This document shows positions 43,615-52,334 of a DNA stretch of 64,000 bases, piece after piece. Position 1 is the stretch's first letter. Every line of letters begins with the position of its first letter. Both the position numbers and the translations under genes were made by a program. The stretch is from Thermohalobaculum sp039821125 (lineage in GTDB: Bacteria; Pseudomonadota; Alphaproteobacteria; Rhodobacterales; Rhodobacteraceae): the NCBI GenBank assembly GCA_039821125.1, contig JBCBOR010000001.1, positions 1 to 64,000 on the forward strand. Reading direction: 5' to 3'. The notes beneath the pieces were generated by a model. The model made no database searches and was not told the DNA's origin. It saw only the letters and a list, made by a program, of their open reading frames with translations.

Positions 43615-44160
43615 ATGTTAAGGCCGCGTCGGCACACTGCCCGGATGCTTAGCGTTCCGGCCATACTCGCCAGACAGTTCCCGCCGCGACCGATCGGTCT
43701 GCGGCCAAGCTGGGGGCTCGCCGCGCCCACAGGGCCCGTCGCTCTGACCATCACAGGACAGATCTGCTGGCCAAACACCGATGCGGGCCTTGCGCTTGAT
43801 GCCACACTGCTCCGCAGCGTCCCGGCGGAGGAGATCACCACCACAACCGACTGGCCCAAACTGACGACACCGCAACACTACCGCGGTCCGGCGCTGATGC
43901 CGCTTCTGCGCGCAGCCGGGTGGCGCGGCACGGATATCTCGCTGCACGGCGTCGACGGATACAGCGCAGAGACGACCCTGCAGGCTCTGCGTGGCAGCAG
44001 CGCTATTGTCGCGACCGAGTTCAACGGCATGCCCCTGCCCTGCACCCGCTACGCACCGCTCTGGCTGATGTTCCCCTTTGACGAAGCGCCGGACCAGATG
44101 ACCCGCTGGCGCAAACGGGCCTGCGCGGTCTGGGGTCTCACCCGGATCGAGGTGCATTGA
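43615..44160 (+). CDS. Small molybdopterin-oxidoreductase-fold protein
   Basis: About 181 residues from ATG 43615; a start at 43645 is possible and the N-terminus is uncertain. The body (GPVALTITGQICWPN, TTTTDWPKLTTPQHYRGPAL, LHGVDGYSAETTLQ, TRYAPLWLMFPFDE) matches the small sulfite-oxidase-fold family common in Rhodobacteraceae, which lacks the molybdenum-ligand Cys in its usual place. No clear signal peptide; function unknown. Convergence of several beta strands and length support the call. Confidence 0.68.
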   Translation: MLRPRRHTARMLSVPAILARQFPPRPIGLRPSWGLAAPTGPVALTITGQICWPNTDAGLALDATLLRSVPAEEITTTTDWPKLTTPQHYRGPALMPLLRAAGWRGTDISLHGVDGYSAETTLQALRGSSAIVATEFNGMPLPCTRYAPLWLMFPFDEAPDQMTRWRKRACAVWGLTRIEVH

Positions 44161-44244
44161 TCCACCCCGCCCCGGCTACGGGCGTTGACAAGCTGCACAC
44201 CGCACGCGTTAGTGGTGTTGCAGTGCAACGAGGCGGGCGGGTCT

Positions 44245-47200
44245 ATGAGTATCAACGCGGCAATCACTCATATCACCAGCTACGAGTATGACCGCCGGAT
44301 CGGCCTCGGCCCGCAGGTCATCCGGCTGCGCCCGGCTCCACACTCCCGCACCAAGATCCTGTCGTTCAGCCAGAAGATCGAACCCGAGGGTCACTTCCTT
44401 AACTGGCAGCAGGACCCGTTCGGCAACTACCTCGCCCGGGCGGTTTTCCCCGATCCGGTCGACCATTTCCGCGTGACCATCGATCTGGTCGCCGATATGG
44501 CCACGATCAACCCGTTTGACTTCTTCCTCGAGGACAGTGCGCAGGAAGCGCCGTTCAAATACGCGCCCGAGCTTGCGAAGGATCTCGCGCCGTATCTCGA
44601 AACCCGGCGACAGGGCGCTCTCTTTGACGAGTTCGTCGAGATCGTCCCGAGCGAGCGACAGAGCACGAACGACTTTCTGGTCGAGGTCAACCGACTGGTC
44701 CAGGACGCCGTCGCCTACACGATCCGCATGGAGCCGGGCGTCCAGACGCCGGAGGAGACGCTCGACAAGGGTTCAGGCTCGTGCCGCGACAGCGCGTGGC
44801 TCCTGGTGCACATGCTGCGCAAGCTTGGCTATGCCGCGCGTTTCGTGTCGGGCTATCTGATCCAGCTGACCCCTGATGTGAAGGCGGTCGATGGACCATC
44901 GGGGCCGGATGCGGACTTCACGGATCTTCATGCCTGGTGCGAGGTCTATGCGCCCGGGGCGGGCTGGATCGGGCTTGACCCGACCTCCGGTCTCTTCGCG
45001 GGCGAGGGGCATATCCCGCTCGCGGCCACACCGGCCCCGACCTCGGCCGCGCCGATCACCGGCAGCCTCGAGAAATGCGAAGTCACATTTCACCACGATA
45101 TGAAGATCGCCCGCGTGCGCGAGGAGCCGCGGGTCACCTATCCCTTCACCGACGAGCATTGGGCGCGCATCGACAAGGCCGGGAACCGGGTTGACCGGAT
45201 CCTGAACGACGAAGATGTGCGCCTGACCATGGGGGGCGAGCCGACCTTTGTCTCCGCCGACAATCGCGATGCGGACGAGTGGAACACCGAAGCCGTCGGT
45301 GCCACCAAGCGCACCCATGCGGACCGGTTCATCCGTCGCTTGCGGGACCGGTTTGCGCCGGGCGGGCTGCTGCATTTCGGCCAAGGCAAATGGTATCCGG
45401 GCGAACAACTGCCCCGCTGGGCCTTTGGGCTCTATTGGCGCACAGATGGAGTCCCGCTCTGGGATGACGCCGATCTGATTGCAACCGAAGAGGCCAAAGG
45501 CGCGACCATGGCGGATGCCGAGAAGTTCGCTGCCGGTCTGGCCGAAGCCCTTGAGATCGCCTCGGATTTTGTCGAACCGGCCTACGAGGATCCGGCGACT
45601 TATGTGCTGCAGGAAGGCAAGCTGCCGGTCAATCTGGATCCTGCCACCAACCAGCTCGATGACCCGCTCGAGCGGCGTCAACTCGCCCAGGCCTTTGACC
45701 GGGGGCTGAACAAGCCCGTCTGCATGGTGCTCCCGGTGCAACTGGCCCAGGCGCAAAGTGCGGCCCGGCGCGGCCCCCGGCGGCGGTATCGCTGGACGAC
45801 CGAGCGGTGGAAGACGCGCCGCGGCAAACTGATCCTGGCACCGGGAGATTCTGCGGCCGGGTACCGGCTGCCGCTCACCTCGCTGCCCTATCTTGCCGAG
45901 GCGGAGTATCCCTTCATCGTGCAGCGCGACCCGTTTGCAGATCGCGCGCCCTTGCCCAGACGCTCGGTCCGGCTGCAGACCCGGGCCATGGCCCGTCCCG
46001 CGGCGGCAAACAGCCCGCGCCCCGTCGGTGCAGGCTCTGCCAACCCGGGCGCTGCGGCCGGCAGCCCCGCTCAAGGGCTCACGGATGATGTGATCGAGAT
46101 CGTCCATCATGAAACCGGCGAGATCCGCGACTGGCCTTGGAACGAACCAGTGCCGACCGGGTTCATCTGGGCGCCAACGGCGGCGGATATGCCGCTCGAT
46201 CCGCTGCGCGCGATCCACACCGAGCATGTGCGTACCGCCGTGACCATCGAGCCGCGCGACGGTAAGCTCAGCGTCTTCCTGCCCCCGGTCCAGACCGCCG
46301 AGGCCTATATCGATCTCATCGCCGCGATCGAGGAGACGGCGACGGATCTCGGCCTGCCAATCCATATCGACGGCTATTCCCCACCGAATGACCCGCGTCT
46401 GAACGTGATCAAGGCGACCCCGGATCCGGGCGTGATCGAAGTCAACATCCATCCCACGGACAACTGGGCCGAGCAGGTCGAGGTGACCGAGGCGCTTTAT
46501 GACGAGGCGCGAGCCTGTCATCTCGACACGATCAAGTTCATGCACGACGGTCGCCAGGTCGGCTCGGGCGGCGGCAACCACATCGTGGTGGGCGGGCGCT
46601 CGCCGGGCGAAAGCCCGTTCCTGCGCCGTCCTGACCTGCTGGCATCGCTGGTCCGGTACTGGCAGAACCACCCCTCTCTGTCCTACCTGTTCTCCGGTGT
46701 CTTTATCGGGCCGACATCGCAAGCGCCGCGGGTCGATGAGGCGCGGCAGGAAAGCCTTTACGAACTGGAGATCGCCCTTGGCGAAGTGGATCGTGCCGGG
46801 CCGAACCCGCCGTTCTGGGTGGTCGACCGGATCTTCCGCGACCTGCTAACCGACCTCACCGGCAACACGCACCGCTCCGAGATCTGCATCGACAAGCTCT
46901 ATTCACCGGACGGGCCGACCGGGCGGCTGGGTCTGGTCGAGTTCCGAGCCTTCGAGATGCCGCCCCATCCGCGCATGGCGCTGGCGCAATCGCTGGTCCT
47001 GCGCGCTTTGATTGCCCGGTTTTGGCGCGAGCCCTACCGGGCGCCCCTCGTTGCGCATGGCACGGCTCTGCACGACCGCTGGATGTTGCCGCACTATGTC
47101 TGGGCCGATTTCTGCGACGTGCTGGCCGAGACGGGCGAGGCACTGAACATGGTCTTTGACCCCGAATGGTTCAAAGCGCAGTTCGAATTCCGCTTCCCGC

Positions 47201-47733
47201 TGCTCGGCGATGTGGATTATCGCGATGTCCGCCTTGAACTGCGCGCCGCGATCGAGCCCTGGCATGTGTTGGGCGAGACCGGCGCCATCGGCGGCACCGC
47301 GCGCTACGTGGATTCGTCTCTTGAACGCGTGCAGTTGCGCGTCGCCGGATCGCTTGGCGACCGTCTCAAGGTCGCTTGCAACGGGATCGAGGTGCCGCTG
47401 ACCAAGACAGACCGCGCCGACGAACGCGTGGCCGGCATCCGCTTCCGCGCCTGGCAGCCGGCAGCGTGCCTGCATCCGACCATCGGCGTCCATGCGCCCC
47501 TGGTCTTTGATCTCTACGACAGCTATTCAGGCCGGGCGCTGGGGGGTTGCACCTATCACGTTGCCCATCCTGGCGGGCGCAGCTTTGACGATCAGCCGGT
47601 CAATGATCTCGAGGCCGAAGGCCGCCGTCTCGCCCGGTTCATCCCGCATGGGCACACAGCCGGCCCCTCCGCGCCCGGCTCCGCGTCCATGCACCCGGAT
47701 TTCCCGCTGACGCTGGATATGCGCCGTCAGTAG
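44245..47733 (+). CDS. Transglutaminase-like / DUF2126 protein
   Basis: 1,162 residues from ATG 44245. The N-terminal region (ITHITSYEYDRRIGLGPQVI) and transglutaminase core have the triad in GSGSCRDSAWL (Cys about 180), DLHAWCEVY (His about 229) and GLDPTSGL (Asp about 244). The remaining 800 residues are DUF2126 (LTMGGEPTFVS, GQGKWYPGEQLPRWAFG). In many bacteria it sits with an ATP-grasp, an alpha-E protein and a proteasome-like peptidase; none is adjacent here. A crosslinking or peptide-modifying role is suspected from the family, without proof. Confidence 0.9.
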   Translation: MSINAAITHITSYEYDRRIGLGPQVIRLRPAPHSRTKILSFSQKIEPEGHFLNWQQDPFGNYLARAVFPDPVDHFRVTIDLVADMATINPFDFFLEDSAQEAPFKYAPELAKDLAPYLETRRQGALFDEFVEIVPSERQSTNDFLVEVNRLVQDAVAYTIRMEPGVQTPEETLDKGSGSCRDSAWLLVHMLRKLGYAARFVSGYLIQLTPDVKAVDGPSGPDADFTDLHAWCEVYAPGAGWIGLDPTSGLFAGEGHIPLAATPAPTSAAPITGSLEKCEVTFHHDMKIARVREEPRVTYPFTDEHWARIDKAGNRVDRILNDEDVRLTMGGEPTFVSADNRDADEWNTEAVGATKRTHADRFIRRLRDRFAPGGLLHFGQGKWYPGEQLPRWAFGLYWRTDGVPLWDDADLIATEEAKGATMADAEKFAAGLAEALEIASDFVEPAYEDPATYVLQEGKLPVNLDPATNQLDDPLERRQLAQAFDRGLNKPVCMVLPVQLAQAQSAARRGPRRRYRWTTERWKTRRGKLILAPGDSAAGYRLPLTSLPYLAEAEYPFIVQRDPFADRAPLPRRSVRLQTRAMARPAAANSPRPVGAGSANPGAAAGSPAQGLTDDVIEIVHHETGEIRDWPWNEPVPTGFIWAPTAADMPLDPLRAIHTEHVRTAVTIEPRDGKLSVFLPPVQTAEAYIDLIAAIEETATDLGLPIHIDGYSPPNDPRLNVIKATPDPGVIEVNIHPTDNWAEQVEVTEALYDEARACHLDTIKFMHDGRQVGSGGGNHIVVGGRSPGESPFLRRPDLLASLVRYWQNHPSLSYLFSGVFIGPTSQAPRVDEARQESLYELEIALGEVDRAGPNPPFWVVDRIFRDLLTDLTGNTHRSEICIDKLYSPDGPTGRLGLVEFRAFEMPPHPRMALAQSLVLRALIARFWREPYRAPLVAHGTALHDRWMLPHYVWADFCDVLAETGEALNMVFDPEWFKAQFEFRFPLLGDVDYRDVRLELRAAIEPWHVLGETGAIGGTARYVDSSLERVQLRVAGSLGDRLKVACNGIEVPLTKTDRADERVAGIRFRAWQPAACLHPTIGVHAPLVFDLYDSYSGRALGGCTYHVAHPGGRSFDDQPVNDLEAEGRRLARFIPHGHTAGPSAPGSASMHPDFPLTLDMRRQ

Positions 47734-47807
47734 GGCCTGCCCCCTGTGGCAGAAGGCACAGACAGCATCCGTGCTGCTTTGCTAAACTTGCGCATTGTTT
47801 CGCAGCT

Positions 47808-48047
47808 TTGGATAAGATCATGACCGCAACAAAGACATCGCCTGACGGGGCCGCCGCCGGCACACCCCAACGGCAGGGCCCGTCAGGCACCGGAAAAACC
47901 CTCGCTGCCGAGGTGATCGCAACCGATCTTGGGACACACGCGAGCGGCAACGCTGTCGCGATCGAAACCCTCACCCTTCAGCACGAGGGGATCGAGACAA
48001 CGGCATCCCCGATCCAAACCTCTCGCCACGCAGACCAGGGCACCTGA
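47808..48047 (+). pseudogene. Relic of an AAA-family ATPase
   Basis: A 79-codon frame contains GPSGTGKTLAAEVIATDLG, almost the standard Walker A region of AAA ATPases (GPSGTGKTMAAEVIA type). The sequence before and after is unlike any ATPase and no Walker B follows. It is probably a decayed fragment left by an insertion or deletion. Confidence 0.4.
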
Positions 48048-48092
48048 CAGCACCGCCCGTTACGACGTCCGGGTCGTGGCCGAGCGCGCCTC

Positions 48093-48115
48093 CTTCATCT
48101 TGCCGAAAATACCTG
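48093..48115 (+). repeat. Short dispersed 3' motif, copy 2
   Basis: CTTCATCTTGCCGAAAATACC, sharing 18 of 21 bases with copy 1 at 40228. It lies in the otherwise featureless 47.7-48.2 kb gap, which also holds the AAA relic. Confidence 0.5.
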
Positions 48116-48187
48116 GATGCGCGGCGCTGCCGCCCGCGCTCAGGCCCGCCGATCTCTCAGAACTCTCTTGATACGCCCTGCCCGTCT

Positions 48188-48955
48188 CTAAGAGGTCTCA
48201 CCCTTCACCGCAGCGGTCACATAGTTCACACTCAGATCCCGCGGCGAGATGTGCCATGACCAGCCCAGCGGATTGAACTGGAACCCCTTGCGGTCCACGG
48301 GCTCCAGCCCGGCCCGTGACAGTATGGTAAACAGCTCATCTGGCGTGATGAATTTCGACCATTCATGGGTGCCCTTCGGTAGCCAGCGCATGATGTGCTC
48401 GGCGCCGATGATCGCCATAACATAGCTTTTCGGATTGCGGTTGATGGTCGAGCAGATGTGGATCCCGCTCGGCCGAACCAACCGCGCACAGGCATCCAGA
48501 AACGCCTGCGGGTCGGGCACGTGTTCGACCACTTCCATGTTGAGGACCGCATCGAAGCTCTCACCTGCCTCGGCCAGCGCCTCCGCTGTCGTGATGCGGT
48601 AGTCAATGTCCAGACCCATCTTCTCCGAGTGCACCTTGGCCACCGGGATGTTGCGCGCGGCGGCATCGGCTCCCACCACCTCGGCGCCGAGCCGCGCCAT
48701 CGGCTCACACAGCAGTCCCCCGCCGCAGCCGATATCGAGAATGCGCAACCCCTCGAACGCCCCGGGCGCCTTGGTGTCGCGCCCGAACTGCGCCCCGATC
48801 TGATCGGTGATATAGCCGAGCCGGCACGGGTTCAGCATGTGCAGTGGCTTGAACTTGCCGTTCGGATCCCACCACTCCTCGGCCATCGCCTCGAACTTGG
48901 CGATCTCGCCAGGATCGACGGTACTGGTCGGGTCCATGGTCGCGCTCTCGGCCAT
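48188..48955 (-). CDS. ubiG: 3-demethylubiquinol / polyprenyl-dihydroxybenzoate methyltransferase
   Basis: O-methylations of ubiquinone synthesis. The start at ATG 48955 has GGGAGAG six bases upstream; 255 residues. The SAM motif I is LDIGCGGGLLCEPMARLGA, with FDAVLNMEVVEHV and GIHICSTINRNPKSY further along. WWDPNGKFKPLHMLNPCRLGYI is typical UbiG. Divergent from the pip-like gene. Confidence 0.94.
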   Translation of the reverse strand: MAESATMDPTSTVDPGEIAKFEAMAEEWWDPNGKFKPLHMLNPCRLGYITDQIGAQFGRDTKAPGAFEGLRILDIGCGGGLLCEPMARLGAEVVGADAAARNIPVAKVHSEKMGLDIDYRITTAEALAEAGESFDAVLNMEVVEHVPDPQAFLDACARLVRPSGIHICSTINRNPKSYVMAIIGAEHIMRWLPKGTHEWSKFITPDELFTILSRAGLEPVDRKGFQFNPLGWSWHISPRDLSVNYVTAAVKGETS

Positions 48956-49077
48956 CTCAGGCTCTCCCATCTGCCGGGCAGCAGTGCCCTTTGCACAGGT
49001 GAGATAGTGCGCTATGTCGGGTGGGACCATGCCAGGATCGTCAGATTTGGCTCTCTTCCCCGCGGCGAAAGGACAGC

Positions 49078-50025
49078 ATGACGGCTCCGCGCCTCTATCC
49101 GCAGATCGAACCGCACAAGCGGTTCAACCTGCCCGTCACGGGCGGGCACACGCTCTATTGTGAGGTCTGCGGCAACCCGGACGGGCGTCCGGTCGTGGTG
49201 CTCCATGGCGGTCCGGGGGCAGGATGCAGCCCGGTCATGCGCCGGTTCTTCGATCCAAAAATCTACCGGATCGTCCTGTTCGATCAACGCGGCGCCGGCA
49301 AATCCACACCATCTGGCGGTCTCGAGGAGAACACCAGCTGGGATCTTGTCGGTGACCTCGAGCGCATCCGCGAGCATCTCGAAATCGAGCGCTGGCAGGT
49401 CTTCGGCGGCTCCTGGGGCTCGACCCTTGCGCTGCTGTACGCCCAGGCGCATCCGGAGCGGGTCACCGCCCTTGTGCTCCGCGGCGTCTTTACGATGACC
49501 CAGGCCGAGTTGGACTGGTACTATGGCGGCGGCGCGGCGCGCTTCTTCCCCGACGCGTGGGAGGATTTCATCGCCCCCATCCCGTCGGAGGAACGCGGGG
49601 ATCTCATCTCGGCCTATCACACGCGGCTGATCGACGGTGACGAGGGCACGCAGGTCTACTTCGCAAGGCCCTGGGTAAAGTGGGAGACCTCGACCGCCGT
49701 GCTGCGCCCCCCGCGCGGCACAGCGCCGGTCAACGGCACCTATGCACGCGCCTTTGCCCGGATCGAGGCGCATTACTTCATGCACAATGGCTGGCTCCGC
49801 GAGGATGGCCAGATCCTCGCCGACATGGATCGCATCGCCGATATCCCCGGCGTGATCGTCCAGGGGCGCTATGACGTCATCTGCCCGCCGCATACCGCCA
49901 CGGCGATCGCCGCGGCGTGGCCACGCTCCGATCTCGTGATCGTCGATGATGCGGGGCACGCGCTGAGCGAGCCGGGGATCACCTCGGCCCTTGTGGAAGC
50001 GACCGATCGGTTCGCCCGCAACTGA
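49078..50025 (+). CDS. pip: Prolyl aminopeptidase (proline iminopeptidase)
   Basis: 315 residues, alpha/beta-hydrolase fold. The nucleophile elbow is GGSWGSTLAL; the oxyanion region is LHGGPGAG with FDQRGAGKS, typical of family S33 prolyl aminopeptidases. The late catalytic His is in DDAGHALSEPG. It removes N-terminal proline from peptides. The RBS AAAGGACAGC precedes ATG 49078. Confidence 0.92.
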   Translation: MTAPRLYPQIEPHKRFNLPVTGGHTLYCEVCGNPDGRPVVVLHGGPGAGCSPVMRRFFDPKIYRIVLFDQRGAGKSTPSGGLEENTSWDLVGDLERIREHLEIERWQVFGGSWGSTLALLYAQAHPERVTALVLRGVFTMTQAELDWYYGGGAARFFPDAWEDFIAPIPSEERGDLISAYHTRLIDGDEGTQVYFARPWVKWETSTAVLRPPRGTAPVNGTYARAFARIEAHYFMHNGWLREDGQILADMDRIADIPGVIVQGRYDVICPPHTATAIAAAWPRSDLVIVDDAGHALSEPGITSALVEATDRFARN

Positions 50026-50089
50026 AGAAGTCTCTCTCGGTCATCCCGGCCTTCGAGCGCGCTTCGCCTCGACTGGCCGGGCGCATCAT

Positions 50090-50173
50090 CCGGTCCACCG
50101 CGCGCGGGGCGGGTGGGCAAAGACTGCCATCGCCCCGTTGCACGCCGCAGACTGGGAGCGCGCGGTGGATCGG
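50090..50173 (+). repeat. Stem/G-tract element 7 (between pip and rbfA)
   Basis: Arms 50090-50105 and 50158-50173 pair over 16 positions with one G-U. The loop is a variant: GGGGCGGGTGGGC on the 5' side and ACTGGGAGC on the 3' side, still three plus one G-tracts. It lies 64 bases after pip. Together with its neighbours it fills the 440-base gap before rbfA. Confidence 0.8.
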
Positions 50174-50466
50174 GCGGGCCTCAAATCCGAGCAATTTTAC
50201 GAAATTCTAACCAACCCGCCGTAGTCCTTGGCATCGAACCGGTTCGAACACTTCTCGTACTCTCCCGTGGCGGGTCGCGCTGCCATGGGGGCTTGGATAC
50301 GCGGCAGGCCTGTCGCCCTTGCCAGTCTCGTCGGTGGTGACCGCCGACCAAAGTGCAGGATCACGCGCTGAACACGTCCCTCGCGTGTGGCGCACTTTCC
50401 AAACGAGCTTGTCTGAAACCGGGCCTGTGGGACGCTGGGCGCCCAGTGCCGTGCCCGGCGCGTCGG
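50174..50466. other. Rest of the pip-rbfA gap
   Basis: No frame with protein character. The palindromes CGAACCGGTTCG (50225-50236) and CTGGGCGCCCAG (near 50435) are visible, without clear meaning. Confidence 0.4.
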
Positions 50467-50886
50467 TCAGTCCTCAGGCTCGGCTGCCTCTCCGGCATCG
50501 AGGTCACGCTGCACACGCGCATCTCCCAGCATCGCCCGCGTGTGGTCCATCTGATCAAAAGTCTCGTCAGCCAGAAACCGCAGTTCCGGTGAGAACTTCA
50601 GCTTTACCGCCTTGTTCACCGCCCGGCGCAACTCGTAGGCCGAGCGTGCGAGCGCCTTGATCACCGTGCGCACCTCGCCCCCGCCAAGCGGCAGCACGTA
50701 CACGGTCGCAATCCGCAGATCAGGCGACATCCGCACTTCGGAGACCGTGACCGAGACGCCCGCGAGATCCTCGTCATGGACATCGCCGCGCATCAGAACG
50801 TCCGACAGCGTCCGGCGCACGAGTTCCCCCACCCGCAACTGCCGTTGCGAGGGACCACGTCCCGTATCGAACCTGCTCTTGGCCAT
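50467..50886 (-). CDS. rbfA: Ribosome-binding factor A
   Basis: Late 30S maturation and cold-shock factor that binds the helix 1 region of 16S rRNA. The start at ATG 50886 gives 139 residues (MAKSRFDTGRGPSQRQLRVG). KH-like core: RRTLSDVLMRGDV, VSEVRMSPDLRIATVYVLPL and LRFLADETFDQM. Last gene of the rimP-nusA-infB unit, but separated from infB by two extra genes. Confidence 0.92.
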   Translation of the reverse strand: MAKSRFDTGRGPSQRQLRVGELVRRTLSDVLMRGDVHDEDLAGVSVTVSEVRMSPDLRIATVYVLPLGGGEVRTVIKALARSAYELRRAVNKAVKLKFSPELRFLADETFDQMDHTRAMLGDARVQRDLDAGEAAEPED

Positions 50887-50948
50887 CGCTGCCGCCTGTC
50901 TCTGGAAAGACGCGCGCTCTACCATCCAGGCACAGGCCTGTCCAGCGG

Positions 50949-51599
50949 CTACCAGGGGATCGGGGTGCCATCCCAGGCAAAGAACCCCCCTGTATCGGTC
51001 GGGGTCAAGCCATCGATCACCGACAACAGGTTCGCCGCCGCTTGCTCCGGCGTCACCCGATCACGCCCGCCCGCGAAGGGGTCGGACAGGCGGGTCGCGA
51101 CCGTTCCGGGGTGCAGCGCGATGCAGATCGCCTCTGGGTTCCAGCGGGCGATCTCGATGGATGCCGTGCGCACGATCTGGTTCAGCGCGGCCTTCGAGGC
51201 CCGGTACGAGATCCAGCCGCCAAGCCCGTTATCCCCGATCGATCCGACCCGGGCCGAGAGCGTCGCAATCACCGCCCGGCCCCGGCGCGGGATCAGGCTG
51301 CGGTAATGTTTGAAGACCAGCGCCGGACCAACCGCGTTCACGGCGAACTGCGCCGCCATGGCGGCGGGGTCGATATCGGCGAGCTTCTTCTCCGGCCCGG
51401 CACCATCGATGATCAGCGCCCCTGTTGCATCGAAGACCAGATCGAACGGCCCTCCCGCACCCAGCAAGGCCGTCTCCGCCACGTCGGGCCGGATCCAGTC
51501 CAGCCCAACTGCGCGCGACAGACCGACAACTTGGTCGCCAAGAGACCGGGCAACAGCACCGCCGATTGCGCCTGAAGATCCGAGGACGACGGCCCTCAT
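50949..51599 (-). CDS. Short-chain dehydrogenase/reductase
   Basis: 216 residues. The N-terminal coenzyme loop is GSSGAIGGAVARSLG and the catalytic Tyr-Lys is YRASK with Ser in TLSARVGSIG upstream. Substrate unknown; resembles cell-surface-signal (CsgA-like) SDRs. Its ATG overlaps the stop of the membrane-protein gene upstream (ATGA), so both are co-translated. It lies between infB and rbfA. Confidence 0.85.
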   Translation of the reverse strand: MRAVVLGSSGAIGGAVARSLGDQVVGLSRAVGLDWIRPDVAETALLGAGGPFDLVFDATGALIIDGAGPEKKLADIDPAAMAAQFAVNAVGPALVFKHYRSLIPRRGRAVIATLSARVGSIGDNGLGGWISYRASKAALNQIVRTASIEIARWNPEAICIALHPGTVATRLSDPFAGGRDRVTPEQAAANLLSVIDGLTPTDTGGFFAWDGTPIPW

Positions 51600-52309
51600 T
51601 CGCTCAGCGGCGTAGACGCCCTCCCCGCTTCATCGCGCGAGGCCATTACAATTGACCTCTTGTGCCAACGCGTACCAAGCCAAACCGCAATCCCTGACGC
51701 GGCGCCGATCAGCACCGCATCAATGATCCGTGCAGACGCAGCCAAGATGAACGTTAGATTTTGCATGTCACCCCGGAAGATGGCCGTCACGTCATGCATG
51801 AAAAGCGGAAGTGCGACCTTGGTTGCAGGAAGCGACACGAGAAGCCCTGCACCCAGGACTGAGATCGCTATCGCCAGCCCAACGCGCCATCCAACCGCCA
51901 AGCCAAACGCCGGTACGAGGCCAAGCCACGCCAGTCCTGACACGGCCCCGACCGAAACGTCGAGCGCCGCCATGCCAATCGATCCAAGATCTCGCATGGC
52001 GCTCGACATCCACAGGATCATCACAAGATCTCGCAACGCGATTGCGACGAGGGCCGAGAGACACATGCAAAGCGCCAGTCCCCAAAGTGGAGGCCTCGAA
52101 AGTGGCGGTTTCACTGTACGCCACGCAGCGAGCGGCGCCGCGACAAAGAAAACCAAACTTGCGATCGAGTCGTATATAGCGCTGCGCCGGAGCGCATCGG
52201 GATCATCCGGTGTGACCACCAACAACCTTGTCAGAACCACCCACAGGGCAACCGACGCAAGCGCGCCGATCATCCAAAGGCTCACCCAGGAAAGAAGAAA
52301 CCGGCCCAT
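51596..52309 (-). CDS. Hypothetical membrane protein
   Basis: 237 residues from ATG 52309, with about five or six membrane helices (MGRFLLSWVSLWMIGALASV, SIASLVFFVAAPLAAW, LWGLALCMCLSALVAIALR and others). No conserved catalytic or transporter motif is visible and I recognise no family. Codon use and GC are lower than in infB. Twenty-five bases after the infB stop, so it likely shares the transcript. Confidence 0.7.
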   Translation of the reverse strand: MGRFLLSWVSLWMIGALASVALWVVLTRLLVVTPDDPDALRRSAIYDSIASLVFFVAAPLAAWRTVKPPLSRPPLWGLALCMCLSALVAIALRDLVMILWMSSAMRDLGSIGMAALDVSVGAVSGLAWLGLVPAFGLAVGWRVGLAIAISVLGAGLLVSLPATKVALPLFMHDVTAIFRGDMQNLTFILAASARIIDAVLIGAASGIAVWLGTRWHKRSIVMASRDEAGRASTPLSE

Positions 52310-52334
52310 CGCGGTGCGAAAGCCAGCCCCTGCA

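Noticed and set aside
44773..46722. Open frame of 649 codons opposite the DUF2126 gene
   Set aside because: Antisense shadow; the plus strand has the transglutaminase triad and family motifs.
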